NCBI GenBank assembly: GCA_037043455.1
Contig: JAWPHD010001337.1
Span: 217,001 to 281,000, forward strand
Length of the DNA stretch: 64,000 nucleotides
Origin: Cyrtodaria siliqua
Taxonomy: Eukaryota; Mollusca; Bivalvia; Adapedonta; Hiatellidae
Reading direction: 5' to 3'
The notes beneath the pieces were generated by a model. The model ran no database searches. It had not been told where the DNA came from and saw only the letters and a program-made list of their open reading frames with translations. The stretch's first letter is position 1. Every line of letters starts with the position of its first letter. Of the stretch, positions 11,485 through 20,920 are shown piece after piece. Made by a program: the position numbers and the translations under genes.

Positions 11485-11765
11485 GCAGTCAGCAGCGCAG
11501 CGGATTTGTAACCGGAGGTGGTGTCACAATTTTGTTGGTGTGTTCTTGGGCAACCACTTTCCCTTGGCCTCGTCCGTCGGTTGGGGACGTAAACCGGTCG
11601 ATCCCGCGTATAGGTCTATCCTCCGAGCATGTTAAATAACCAAAGGAATCTATTCGATAATAAGAGTAGGGCACGGTTCCCGGATTCCTATGTATCCTTC
11701 CCCTCTCTCTGGGGCGGCTCTAAATAACTTGTACTGAGTTGATGAGCCGTTAAACAACATTCAAT
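11485..11765 (+). mobile_element. SINE, plus orientation
   Basis: Shares its 3' half with the SINE at 15245-15546: CCTCTCTCTGGGGCGGCTCT, AAATAA, then GTTGATGAGCCG. It also holds a TGTTCTTGGGCAACCACTTTC central block like the TGTCCTTGAGCAAGACAC block of the 59.5 kb SINE. The head (GCAGCGGATTTGTAACCGG) is tRNA-like but eroded. Confidence 0.65.
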
Positions 11766-12139
11766 TCATCCGCAACTGCAGTCAGCACTGTCATATACTG
11801 TAGCTGTCCCATGCTAGTATCATGAATCAACCGTCGAATATATCACCCACACATAAAAGGGTTTGAGGGGATCTTACTTGTATTAGTTTAAATATAGACC
11901 ATTTGTCGGTTGAAACCTAAGATGAATTTTCTATCAGACAGAAACACTGTCGTAATACTTATTCAAAAGATTCTGATAGTATCGAAGGAAAGAAAAGAAG
12001 GCCATTTTTTACTTTATATTTTTAAAGTTGAATGGTGTTTTATGTCATTATAGCACATTTTAGGCCATATTTCCTGGGTAGAACCAGTACTGTATACTTT
12101 CTGCAATCCGTAAGAATCGACACTTTCTCACCTACAAAG

Positions 12140-13215
12140 AAATATAAAAAGATCGGACGTGGAAAGTAGCATTCAAGGAGGACAGTCAACCACAAAACAC
12201 AGAAACAAACATGCAAACAGACAAACAAGAAAGCAAAAGTAATAATAAAAGTAAACGACATCACAAGCACAAAAGGGTTGACAATAGGGAAACCGCCTTG
12301 GAACGGTCAGTGGCAAAGTAGGCCACTGGGGGGTTTAAACCGGTTCTAGGGTGCACCAAACCTCACACTTACCCTACTGTCATCCCATTAAAACAGGACA
12401 GTGTAAATAAAGAAATCCCCGCCATGATCTAATATCTAACCAACAAGGCAGCATCAATAGGCAATATAAGTAAAACACAAATATGCTCGTGTAAATATAA
12501 TACAACAAAATAAAATAGCCTAGAAAGCCACAATGAAGGTACTCAATGACTTGGCAGAAGCCAGAGCAATAAGAGAATAAACCATTAAGGGCACGACAAG
12601 AAAGATCATAGACAAACATCAAACGCCACCGTCCCAATGGGCTTTAGGTAGGCGTCATCATAGGGTCCACAGCCTGTCCGGTCATCGTACAATTAAAGAG
12701 GAAAGTATAGTGACGAACTGTAAAAGGGTCCACCACCAAGCATGCAGTACGTTGCAAAATGATAGGGTCATAACCTCTTTTGATAAACTTTTTAACAAGT
12801 TTAACAAAGAAAGTATGAAAGTGATCATGACCAAGAATCTTACGAAGTTTATAAATCACATCACCATAGAAGTCAAGTTGTGATAGTCCTTGTCGCAGAA
12901 GAGTCCTTAAATTACTTTTATAGATCTTTAGAAGATCAGGGTTACGATAATAAAACGTTGCAAAGGTTTTACGAAGTTTATGGTAACGGTAACCCTGATT
13001 GAGTAGCTTTTTAGTTATACAAAGATTACGAATATTAAAGTCCTCAACTCGAGTACTAGCTCTTGAAAAACGAATAAGTTGAGACACATACACCCCATAA
13101 GAAGTTGCTCGGGGAACATCCCCATCCAAGTGGGGGTAATTAACAAAGTTAAAATTAAAATCATCTCTCTTGTCATAGATTTTGCTAATTATTTCACCAT
13201 TTTCAATCGAAGTTG
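12140..13215 (-). mobile_element. Penelope-like fragment with long C-terminal coding block (copy C)
   Basis: The best-preserved coding part of this family. On the minus strand an open frame (upper end near 13369, stop at 12644) runs through ENGEIISKIYDKRDD, NYPHLDGDVPRATSYGVYVS, QLIRFSRASTRVEDFN, YRYHKLRKTFATFYYR, LLRQGLSQLDFYGDVIYKL and ILQRTACLVVDPFTVRH. This is the region after the RT palm in related elements; the RT core itself is missing. The upper part of the frame (13215-13369) is unrelated flanking sequence read through by chance. The 3' region lies at 12140-12640. Confidence 0.8.
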
Positions 13216-13746
13216 AGCTCCCAGTGGGAACTGAACCCGCAGCGGTATAGGTGAAAATGAGAATGTATACAAATATAAAAAGGGCAACCGAACATCTCCA
13301 TAACTCAATATGTCCATGGGACACGAATGACCGCACTAAAAACAATCCGTGGAAAATTGTACAATGCAAGAGTATATATATTCATAAATAAAGTTTATTT
13401 TGATGCAAAATCGATATGCACCTCTTGACATCATAGATAAACATCTGACATGTAAAGTTTCGAAACAATTGGTTAAAACCTGTGGAAGGATATAGACGCA
13501 CAGATGACTAACACCATATGCCGCCTCACCATTCGATGGTAAACAATAAACATTTAAGGTACATATTAATGTCTTAAATATTTTCTTTCATGTCTAAGTA
13601 AGAAATATGTAACAAGTCAGATATCGAAGTGAATTATTTATTTGATTTAAAACATCTTATTTCAAATATTTACATCAAAACATCCCAAATATAAAGGGCA
13701 TTACATAAAAAATTAAATTGCATTATGCAATAAATTTATTTATTTA

Positions 13747-13928
13747 TTAAAGAGACACGCAGCATTTTTGAAGTATTTATCAAGCATTAAAATTAGCACC
13801 TCGATTGATTAATCAAGAATTGATTTTCACTTTACACCTGCTTGCATATATTTAAATTATAAGTTATAACATTTTGGAGTTTAATAAAAAAGATTGCTGC
13901 ATGTCCCTATTGCTGCATGTCCCTTTAA
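13747..13928. mobile_element. 182-bp TTAA-flanked MITE
   Basis: Ends are TTAAAGAGACACGCAGCA and TGCTGCATGTCCCTTTAA, near-perfect inverted repeats beginning at a TTAA on each side. TTAA target duplications are typical of piggyBac-type transposition, but the terminal bases are not the usual CCC, so the superfamily is open. A partial tandem copy of the right terminus (TGCTGCATGTCCCT) precedes the end. Related copies lie at 53350-53625 and, in part, 54417 and 57376. Confidence 0.75.
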
Positions 13929-13929
13929 T

Positions 13930-15005
13930 ATGCGCACCTCTCAGCCTCTATTGTTTATATGGTGCAAGTCATTTTCAAAAAATGTGAGGTTAGATATATA
14001 TACATGTATCTGGGTTTTGTTTTTTTTTGGTGGCGGCAGACCACCCACTTTTCTGGGTAGAACCAGTAATATACACCTCCTGCCATATGTTATTCCATAA
14101 ACTTTATAATCCAATAAAATTCAGAAACATCATTTCAATCAAATAAAGAAATTGGGCATGGTCGGTCAGATTAACAGAAACACATTTATATTTTCGTATT
14201 AGCCCTTATTTTGAGCCACTCCAATGAACTGTCCAGTTAATGTCGCCATCGATCCACCTGTCAACAGTCAGACATGCATGTTGATATGATATTGTGCTGA
14301 ACTGGTGATCCTGTGAATTTCGAAATTAGTGGGTCCAAATAACCTTATTCCCTCAAGTCACAAATGTTACTAGACATATTTTTCTTGAAGTTGATGCTAG
14401 TACTGTCCGTATGAGGTATTGCTGATTCATGATTCAAAAAAAATTAAAAAAATATTGTACACCGTCGCATTATTCTATTCTTGTTCGTTTAAGTATTTCT
14501 GATTCGGTTGATAATGTTGTAAACATTTATTATAATATATATGTGACTAGACTCTTGTTTCAATAAAATCCTCCCATATGTTGTGATTTCAGTACAGTTT
14601 CCCAGCGTCTCAGGACATCAGGGACTCTGAAAATAAAAATGATACAGATTCTGTTTAACCATAGATATTTTTGTTTCAACTTAAATAGGTAACAAGTTGG
14701 TGAGTTGAAATAGATGAATAGAAAGTGACTATAGAACTTTTTTTTATAAGAATGTAAATTGCACAGAACATGGTGGGAACATTGACCAGAAAAAAACTAT
14801 ATTAACTTCTAATTTTACTTTAATTTTTTAAACATGATCACTTGTGGTTTCAAATCCGGGACCAAAATATGGGTATCGCCGGTTACATTTCTTACCAGTC
14901 TTTTGTGTTAAAAAAACCCCTGTTGAATTTATTTTTTTGTTATTCATTTTTTAAAAAAAAAAAATTGGGTTGAAGGGGAAAAAACTCCAAAAAAACTCTG
15001 GCCTA
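13930..15005. other. No gene recognised
   Basis: AT-rich. A GGCAGACCACCCACTTTTCT - GGGTAGAACCAGTA word near 14035 recurs near 12065 and 28145, showing another short dispersed repeat. No coding signal. Confidence 0.45.
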
Positions 15006-15007
15006 AG

Positions 15008-15075
15008 TTGGATCAACAACACATTATATGTCATTTAGAGCCGCCCTTGAGAGAGGGGAAGGGTACATAGGAAAA
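15008..15075 (-). mobile_element. SINE 3'-end fragment
   Basis: Carries GATCAACAACACATTATATG, then AGAGCCGCCCTTGAGAGAGG, the same tail (reverse complement) as the complete SINE next to it at 15245. Confidence 0.55.
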
Positions 15076-15234
15076 TTCAAAAATGATACATATTTTTTTT
15101 ACCGTAATCAGATTTCGTTTCATCTTAAATTGTTAACAAGTTGTAGAATTGAAATATGTAGATAAATAGTAATTTTAGAAAAATTACATGTAAGATGAAT
15201 TAAACAAAAATATCGTTTTCGGCTAATCAACTAA

Positions 15235-15546
15235 TCAACACATTACCGGTATACCTTATTTAGAGCCGTCCCAGAGAGAGGGGATGGAGGACACATATGA
15301 TAGGAATTTGAGAACCTGCCTTATTCTTACTAATGAATATATTTCTATGGTTCTTTATCGTGCTCGAAGGATAGACCCCTCAGTTTCAATCCCAATCCAA
15401 CAAACGAGGCTGAGGAACAAACAAGGCAGAGGGAAGGTGTATTGCCCGAAAACATAGACGAAACTCAGTGGTGCATGTGTGACTTGAACCCGAAAGCTCC
15501 AGATTGCTATCGTCCGCCATGCTATCGCTGGGCCATGCCAGCACAT
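15235..15546 (-). mobile_element. Near-complete tRNA-derived SINE
   Basis: On the minus strand the order is head with TGGCCCAGCGATAGC (A box region) and TTCGGGTTCAAGTC (B box), a middle block with CCTCAGCCTCGTTTG, then the conserved tail AAGAACCATAGAAATATATT and CTCTCTCTGGGACGGCTCTA. About 300 bp. The tail family is shared with 11485-11765, 15008-15075 and loosely 9055-9335, whose heads differ. Confidence 0.75.
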
Positions 15547-15801
15547 TATGTTAAGTCAGGGTCCTGGTTAAGTTTAATATTTTAGATGTAATACAAGGAT
15601 GTTTTTATTTTGTTCGTTTCATTTTACATCCGTACTACGGACAATATGACCTATTTATGTGTCGATGTGCTGTAAAACACCATTCATTTATTTTTTATTT
15701 TTAGTATAAGAAGTCTGAGACTAAGTGCAGGTGCACAATGCCACATATTTTGCAAAGAATATACATTGATAAATTCATAGATTTTTTGAAACTGTGCTTA
15801 C

Positions 15802-15927
15802 CTACACACTGGCTTACACAAGGCTCTTGACGAAGTTATACAGATTACTGTTAGACTGGGAAATGACTTGGTGAAAACAGGTTGTGGTAACACACTGCAC
15901 ACTGACACTGCCTCTATTAAACAGACC
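15802..15927 (-). other. Possible minus-strand exon of unknown gene
   Basis: The minus strand shows a strong acceptor (TTATTTTTTCAG), about 125 nt, then donor TAG/GTAAGC. One frame is open across it (VCLIEAVSVCSVLPQPVFTK...), but no domain is recognised. It could be a noncoding exon or chance. Confidence 0.2.
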
Positions 15928-15929
15928 TG

Positions 15930-17360
15930 AAAAAATAACATATTGTTCCATTTAATTTTAATATTATTATTAATAACTATGTTCAACTTTCTTAATGCTA
16001 TCAATGCCAGCTTTCCATAATAGTTTCCTTAAAACACAACTGGAATTGAATGTGGTGCTTTCTGGATACTGTCCAAAATGTAAGGTGGCATTCATGAACA
16101 AGTAGTATTTTCAAGGCTTACATTTTCATCAATCATTCATCACTCATGAATGTGTTCTAAAAATGATCAAAATTAAGTTAATATATATATATGAACCACC
16201 ACCATTTCATATGTTTCAATGTTAAACACTTGTCCTACACTACAGTAATTAAAAGTGTATTTACTTACACAAATCCCTACACAGGCTACAGACAATCCAT
16301 GCCATGACCCATGCATTTGCTTGGTGTGTTTCACTTTCCATTAATTCTCCGACATAGATGATAGATCTATTTGTTTGTAGTTTGTAAATTACGCACTCAC
16401 TCAAGTCAATCATGTAAAACTTGGAATTATATACGATCACTGTTTCGATAAACAATAAAGGTCTAACGACTTAATTCCACTCCTGTACAAATAATCCATT
16501 GATTTGTCTATGTGTGTATGTATGCATCTGCATAATTTGACCTTTGAATACGTGTACACCTTGTGTGAGCTATTTTTAGCACATCGTTGGAAAAATACAA
16601 CAGTTCAGTTCAGTTCACAATTTAGTTTTAGTGACAGTGTGAACTTCGTCCAAGGAGAAGTGGGGGTTTATGGCGTACGACTGACTGGCCCTAGGCTGGG
16701 TGTTGTTCTGTGTCGCCGCCATTTTGAATAGCCTCTGAAAGAGTGAAATGCAGGTACCAACTTTCAAAACGGGCACGCAAAATGTATATTCACGAACAAA
16801 TAAGAAATTTTCAGAAAATGTAGAACAGGTAATGATCTTCGACTCCTGGCAATTTTAACAATATTTAAGAATATAAAAATTTTGTACCCGTTTTGAAACA
16901 TTGGCAATTTCGAAGAAAACAAAAACTAGTTTTTTTCGATCTTCGCATTTGTACCGCGATTTCCGACTATGACATCTCAATAAAACCTGTCAACACGATT
17001 GTTTGATGAATCTCCGACATAATAACTGACTTCTGATATGATTTGTTTTCTTTGCCATCCAGTAAAAGCTTTAAACTAGTGTTTTTAAAAGAGTACTATA
17101 AAATCCGCGCATCTGCACGTGCTCGCAAAATGGGAACTACGTTGCCTCCAACCCCAATTATTTATGTTTGAGTTATGCGGTTCAGGCACGTGAAATGATT
17201 CAGCTGCTCCCCTACTTGAAATAGGCATTACATAGGCTATGTAACGGGCAAAGGACTTCGACATTTTTGTACAGTTAAATTATGGCCTAAAATATACCTG
17301 TCTCTATTTTAAGGGTGATAACTAACTCTAATTTTTAAATTTGATCACATCCTCATCTTA
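15930..17360. other. No gene supported
   Basis: AT-rich. A second donor-like GT (TTTGT/GTAAGT on the minus strand near 16268) follows a short frame without recognised domain. A GC-richer stretch near 16640-16740 ends in CGCCGCCATTTTGAATAG; it could mark a promoter or 5' end, but nothing confirms this. Confidence 0.4.
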
Positions 17361-17364
17361 ATTA

Positions 17365-17600
17365 CGAAAAAGCGCCGAGCGAAATAACGAAAAAACGAAA
17401 AAACTTCACACGAAATAACGAAAATTTAAATGTATCAAATGTTGTCTTTTCGATGCCGGTTTTTCGTCTTTTCGTTTTTTCGCCCGGCGTTTTGACTATT
17501 TGTCGTCTTTTCGCTCGGCGTTTTTTCGTTATTTTGCCTGGAGTTTTTTCGTCTTTTCGTTATTTCGCCCGGCGTTTTTTCGCCCGGCGTTTTTTCGAAA
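17365..17600. repeat. Foldback low-complexity repeat of CGAAAAAACG / CGTTTTTTCG words
   Basis: The left arm is rich in GCGAAATAACGAAAAAACG. The right arm repeats TTTTTTCGCCCGGCG and TCGTCTTTTCGTT several times. The arms are mutually complementary in part, so the whole can fold back. Frames across it give only repeats of Phe, Arg and Ser and are not genes. Confidence 0.7.
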
Positions 17601-18127
17601 TGTATCAGCCACCATAGGAGAGACATCACCGACAGGTTGGCATCAACAGATTGTGTTCAGTGCTGCTCCGTGGATTTTTGTAATAGAAAACTGTGCAACC
17701 ACGCGGTCGGCGGTACCATATATATATATATATTCTGATATCTATAAATGTTATAGCGTATTGTAAAAAAGCAATTCGTGTTATGCTTTCATGTACATTT
17801 GTTAAATTAAATTATAGATTTTAATCTGTACACACGTTATTCCGGAAGAAATTTACTCGTTAAATGTTGCAAAAGTAAAACATGATATATGCGAACGTTT
17901 GCTGCCTTCAAAAACTACTCAGATAACCGAGAACAAGACACATTTCCCGATATCCCGCCCACTACTTTGACCTTAATGCTGCCTAGATGACTTTGCCTTT
18001 AATGCTGCCCCGCCCATTTTGCCTTTAATGCTGATGGGTTTTTTTTTGCTCGGCGACGATATTGTATAATTATGCAGCTTATTACTTACTGGTCATTTAG
18101 GATCATCAAACAAAATCACTGTGGCTT
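17600..18127. other. No gene recognised
   Basis: Contains an AT dinucleotide run at about 17718-17735 and three spaced copies of a TTAATGCTGCC-like word near 17975-18035. No coding signal. Confidence 0.5.
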
Positions 18128-18840
18128 TGTCGCAGGATGACCCTAGTGGTTGGGGCTAACTCAGGAAAGAATCAATGACGGTGAATGCATTTACATAAGT
18201 TTAATGCAACTTTTAAAATATGATAAATATATATACAATTATCTAAAAAAACAAGCGAATACACAGATGAAATATGAAAAGAATGTTCTCATGAACGTTT
18301 AAGACGTTCTTAGTATTGTAACAAATACTGAATGTGTCGACTGATTATATACGACACTAAAGTGTTGTTAAAGTTATAACAATGTTGATCTATGATCTAG
18401 CGCGATAACTGTGATGCGCGAGAGCTCATGAAGATGATGATGCGCGAATCCAATGGGTGATTGTCATCAAATGCCTTCTATAAGGGTGGATGACGCGATA
18501 TGTATGATGATTAACCTCCACTGAGGTTGTGGATGATGTTCCTCCAGTGAGGACTGATAACGGGCCCACCTTGTGTCCCGGGGGTTGTCGCTACTAGAAC
18601 CTTGCCATGTTGCGCAGGTACGGGGACCGTCTCCACCGCTCGTAAACGTTATATGTGGAAGCTTAGCTCCACTCCGGAAGGCTTATATCCAAAATCCGGA
18701 AGGCTTATATCCAAACCTGGATGGCTTATATCCAACCCTGGATGGCTTATATCCAACTCTGGATGGCTTAGGCACATATTGCCTGTGAATTTCGCCGTCC
18801 AACTACTGCTCCAAACAAAGCAACTATCAAGCAAAGGTTT
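18128..18840 (-). mobile_element. LTR fragment, variant lacking about 0.5 kb of the middle
   Basis: Starts TGTCGCAGGATGACCCTAG and follows the LTR of the 29.8 kb element closely to the GGATGGCTTAGGC block. It then jumps to CATATTGCCTGTGAATTTCG, which in the intact LTR lies several hundred bases further on. It ends near 18840 without a clear terminus or partner LTR, so it is a relic or partial solo LTR. Confidence 0.8.
18672..18772. repeat. 23-bp minisatellite inside the LTR relic
   Basis: About five units of GGATGGCTTATATCCAACCC or close variants (first two GGAAGGCTTATATCC). The intact LTRs at 30.4 and 36.45 kb hold a shorter, partly deleted version, so unit number varies between LTR copies. 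Confidence 0.8.
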
Positions 18841-19101
18841 AACTGTACGTCTTTTTTAGGCTTCTTGTCCGGAAAAAACATCTGATTCTGACGTCAGCCG
18901 GTTGTTGGATATTTCAAACCAGTGTATGTTGTATTTTGTACAGTATATTGAGTGTTGTTTTAAGTGGCTTTCCTTCAAGATTGTCTCGTTGAAACATTTG
19001 GTGACTAACCCATGTGTTCTGCTCTAATAGTCTTTAACAGCCGTCAAACTTCCACTAAATTCTATTCGATCATGAACTACAATATTGGCATTTACTGTCA
19101 G

Positions 19102-19235
19102 TGATCACAAGCACGGATGGTGTCAGGATGATTCCGATTACAACTGTGAACTATTCAGTGGAACCTTCAACATATGTGGTGATATAGACCACGCCAAAAC
19201 GGTTTGTCAAAAATGGTGTGGACTGTGCGATTTCG
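19102..19235 (+). CDS. ShKT-type cysteine-rich exon, locus 2
   Basis: The exon follows acceptor TTTACTGTCAG and ends before a donor GTAGGT at 19236; 134 nt, entering in phase 2 and leaving in phase 1. The translation HGWCQDDSDYNCELFSGTFN continues with ICGDIDHAKTVCQKWCGLC: six cysteines with the closing C-x3-C-x2-C of ShKT (SXC) domains. In animals these small modules occur in many secreted enzymes and matrix proteins; the domain name does not imply a toxin here. It lies 292 bp upstream of a TSP1 exon it can join in phase 1, so the two probably belong to one secreted protein. First exon and signal peptide were not found. Confidence 0.7.
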
Positions 19236-19527
19236 GTAGGTATGTTATTCTCATAGTCCAAATAGTTAAACCAATTACACATTAATAAAATACTGGAGTC
19301 TTAAACATATAGACTGTCAGGTTCATTAACATACTTACATCGTTACTACGCCCAATCTATTTACACAAGTAGTGTATAATTTCAACTAGTAGTGGGCGAG
19401 AATTCGCCTAACAACATACATACATACTTCAATTATACTTTAATATTACACATGTTTGGCTCATGTTATAGAAAAATCTTTTAAGCAAATACATGAAATT
19501 ATAATGAACATTACCTAAACAATTAAG

Positions 19528-19701
19528 ATATGGATGGCAAATGGTCATCGTGGGTTTCCTGGTCTGCCTGCGATGTCACATGCGAACACGGACACAGCTC
19601 TAGAATGCGCACGTGTACGGAACCAAGTCCTTCACATGGCGGCCTGGATTGTTCCGGGGCTTCCACAGATAATGATAACTGCACCCTTAACCCTTGCCGC
19701 A
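19528..19701 (+). CDS. TSP1 repeat exon, locus 2
   Basis: Phase 1-1 exon of 174 nt between an acceptor AATTAAG (weak pyrimidine tract) and the strong donor GCA/GTAAGT. It encodes DGKWSSWVSWSACDVTCEHG, then SRMRTCTEPSPSHGGLDCSG and NDNCTLNPC, a full TSP1 repeat with six cysteines and the W-x2-W-x2-W ladder. It follows the ShKT exon and precedes a broken TSP1 exon and, 10 kb on, the broken C1q exon of the same duplicated locus. The exon itself is intact; whether it is still spliced into a message is not known. Confidence 0.85.
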
Positions 19702-19788
19702 GTAAGTAACTCTGATATACCTTCTTGTTGTTATTTATATATTATATAGTGTTACATTACGTGTACAAAACCAAGTCCTGATAGTGGC

Positions 19789-19965
19789 GTGGACAGCATT
19801 GGAACGACTACGTAGAAATAACACAAGCAGTCAATATTTACAATACTGAAAGTAGGTATAAAAGTCGAACTGGAAAAGTAATATTCAAGAACGACAGTCG
19901 ACCAAAAACACGCATGGAAACAAACAACTGTTAAAAGAATAAATAAAAGGCAAGTTAAATTACAT
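19789..19965 (-). mobile_element. Penelope-like 3'-end fragment
   Basis: Matches the terminal region of copy A: GGACAGCATTGGAACGACTA, ACACAAGCAGTCAATAT, then AAAAGTCGAAC and AACGACAGTCGACC. No coding part. It lies between the intact TSP1 exon and the broken one and may have accompanied the damage. Confidence 0.75.
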
Positions 19966-19984
19966 TTGAAACATACAAATGGCG

Positions 19985-20140
19985 GGCAGTATGACTACCA
20001 CTTTGGTCAAAGCAAGTCATGTGGTGGGGGACTAAAGACCACAACACGCACATGTGGCAATCCTCCTCCGTCTTAGTTCGGAAAAAACTTTGATGGGAGC
20101 TATAAGGTGAACGTGTTATGTAACACAAAGCCGTTTCCAC
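19985..20140 (+). pseudogene. Broken TSP1 exon, locus 2
   Basis: Aligns with the intact exon at 3913-4080 over GTGGTGGGGGACTAAAGACC, CGCACATGTGGCAATCCTCC and GAACGTGTTATGTAACACAA. It has a TAG where the intact copy has CAG (TCTTAGTTCGG), base changes that remove the tryptophan ladder, and no usable donor. It is a dead copy of the second TSP1 module. Confidence 0.75.
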
Positions 20141-20149
20141 ATTCAACAA

Positions 20150-20920
20150 GAAAATTCATAGTATACAATCTTTACTATGACGAAGAGCGGCAATAAGAAT
20201 AAATATTGTAGTATATATAGTATATACATGTACTGCACATTTATTTATTTTAATTCATTGTATTGGAATTAAAGCATATTGTGTGTGTGTTTGTGTAAAA
20301 TTAATAGTGAGTTCAGTTTGGTGTAGCAAAGGCAGAGAACGAAATGGAAAAGTTAAAAATGAAATGTTTTTATTTGAAAGTAAGCTTTAACATAGAAAGG
20401 CTAAGTGTTATATTCGCCATTTTATATTAAGCAAATACTTAAGGAGCTGCATGAAAGAAACTTTGCTAAAACCGATAATTGGCTATAGCTGAGTTCCAAC
20501 TATAGTTTTTCTTAAAATTCTGACTTTCGACTGTAAATAATGATTCAATGCAAAATAATTACAATTTGCATGTGGTAAAAATATGATAAAATGTATATAT
20601 TTCAATTTCATGCTGTACAAAAAGAACATTATTGATATGCAAAAACAAGAGGGTCAAGATGGCCCTAAATCGAGCATCTGAGTAATGGCACATTATCGAA
20701 CTTCTTCAAAATCTTATGGTCATATACAATCTGTGCACGTTTGGTTAAGATTGTTCAAGAAATGTGGCCTCTGTTGTGTTAACAACATTGATATAAAGAC
20801 ACTGACAAAGTTTGGTAAAGATCAAATACAAAACAAGAGGCCCAAGACGCTCTACTTGTATGATGTGATTCAAAAACATAAACATGATAGAGGCCAACCC
20901 AAGAAACATGTTTCCTATAT
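20150..20920. other. No gene recognised
   Basis: AT-rich; the last 280 bases begin to resemble the tandem repeat that follows (AACAAGAGG, CCAAGATGG). Confidence 0.45.

Noticed and set aside
13220..13260. tRNA-like B box (GGGTTCAGTTCCC on the minus strand)
   Set aside because: No matching A box at the right distance and no tail; too little to call a SINE.
13930..14100. Possible host exon around GGCAGACCACCCACTTTTCT
   Set aside because: The word recurs near 12065 and 28145 in unrelated contexts, so it is a short dispersed repeat.
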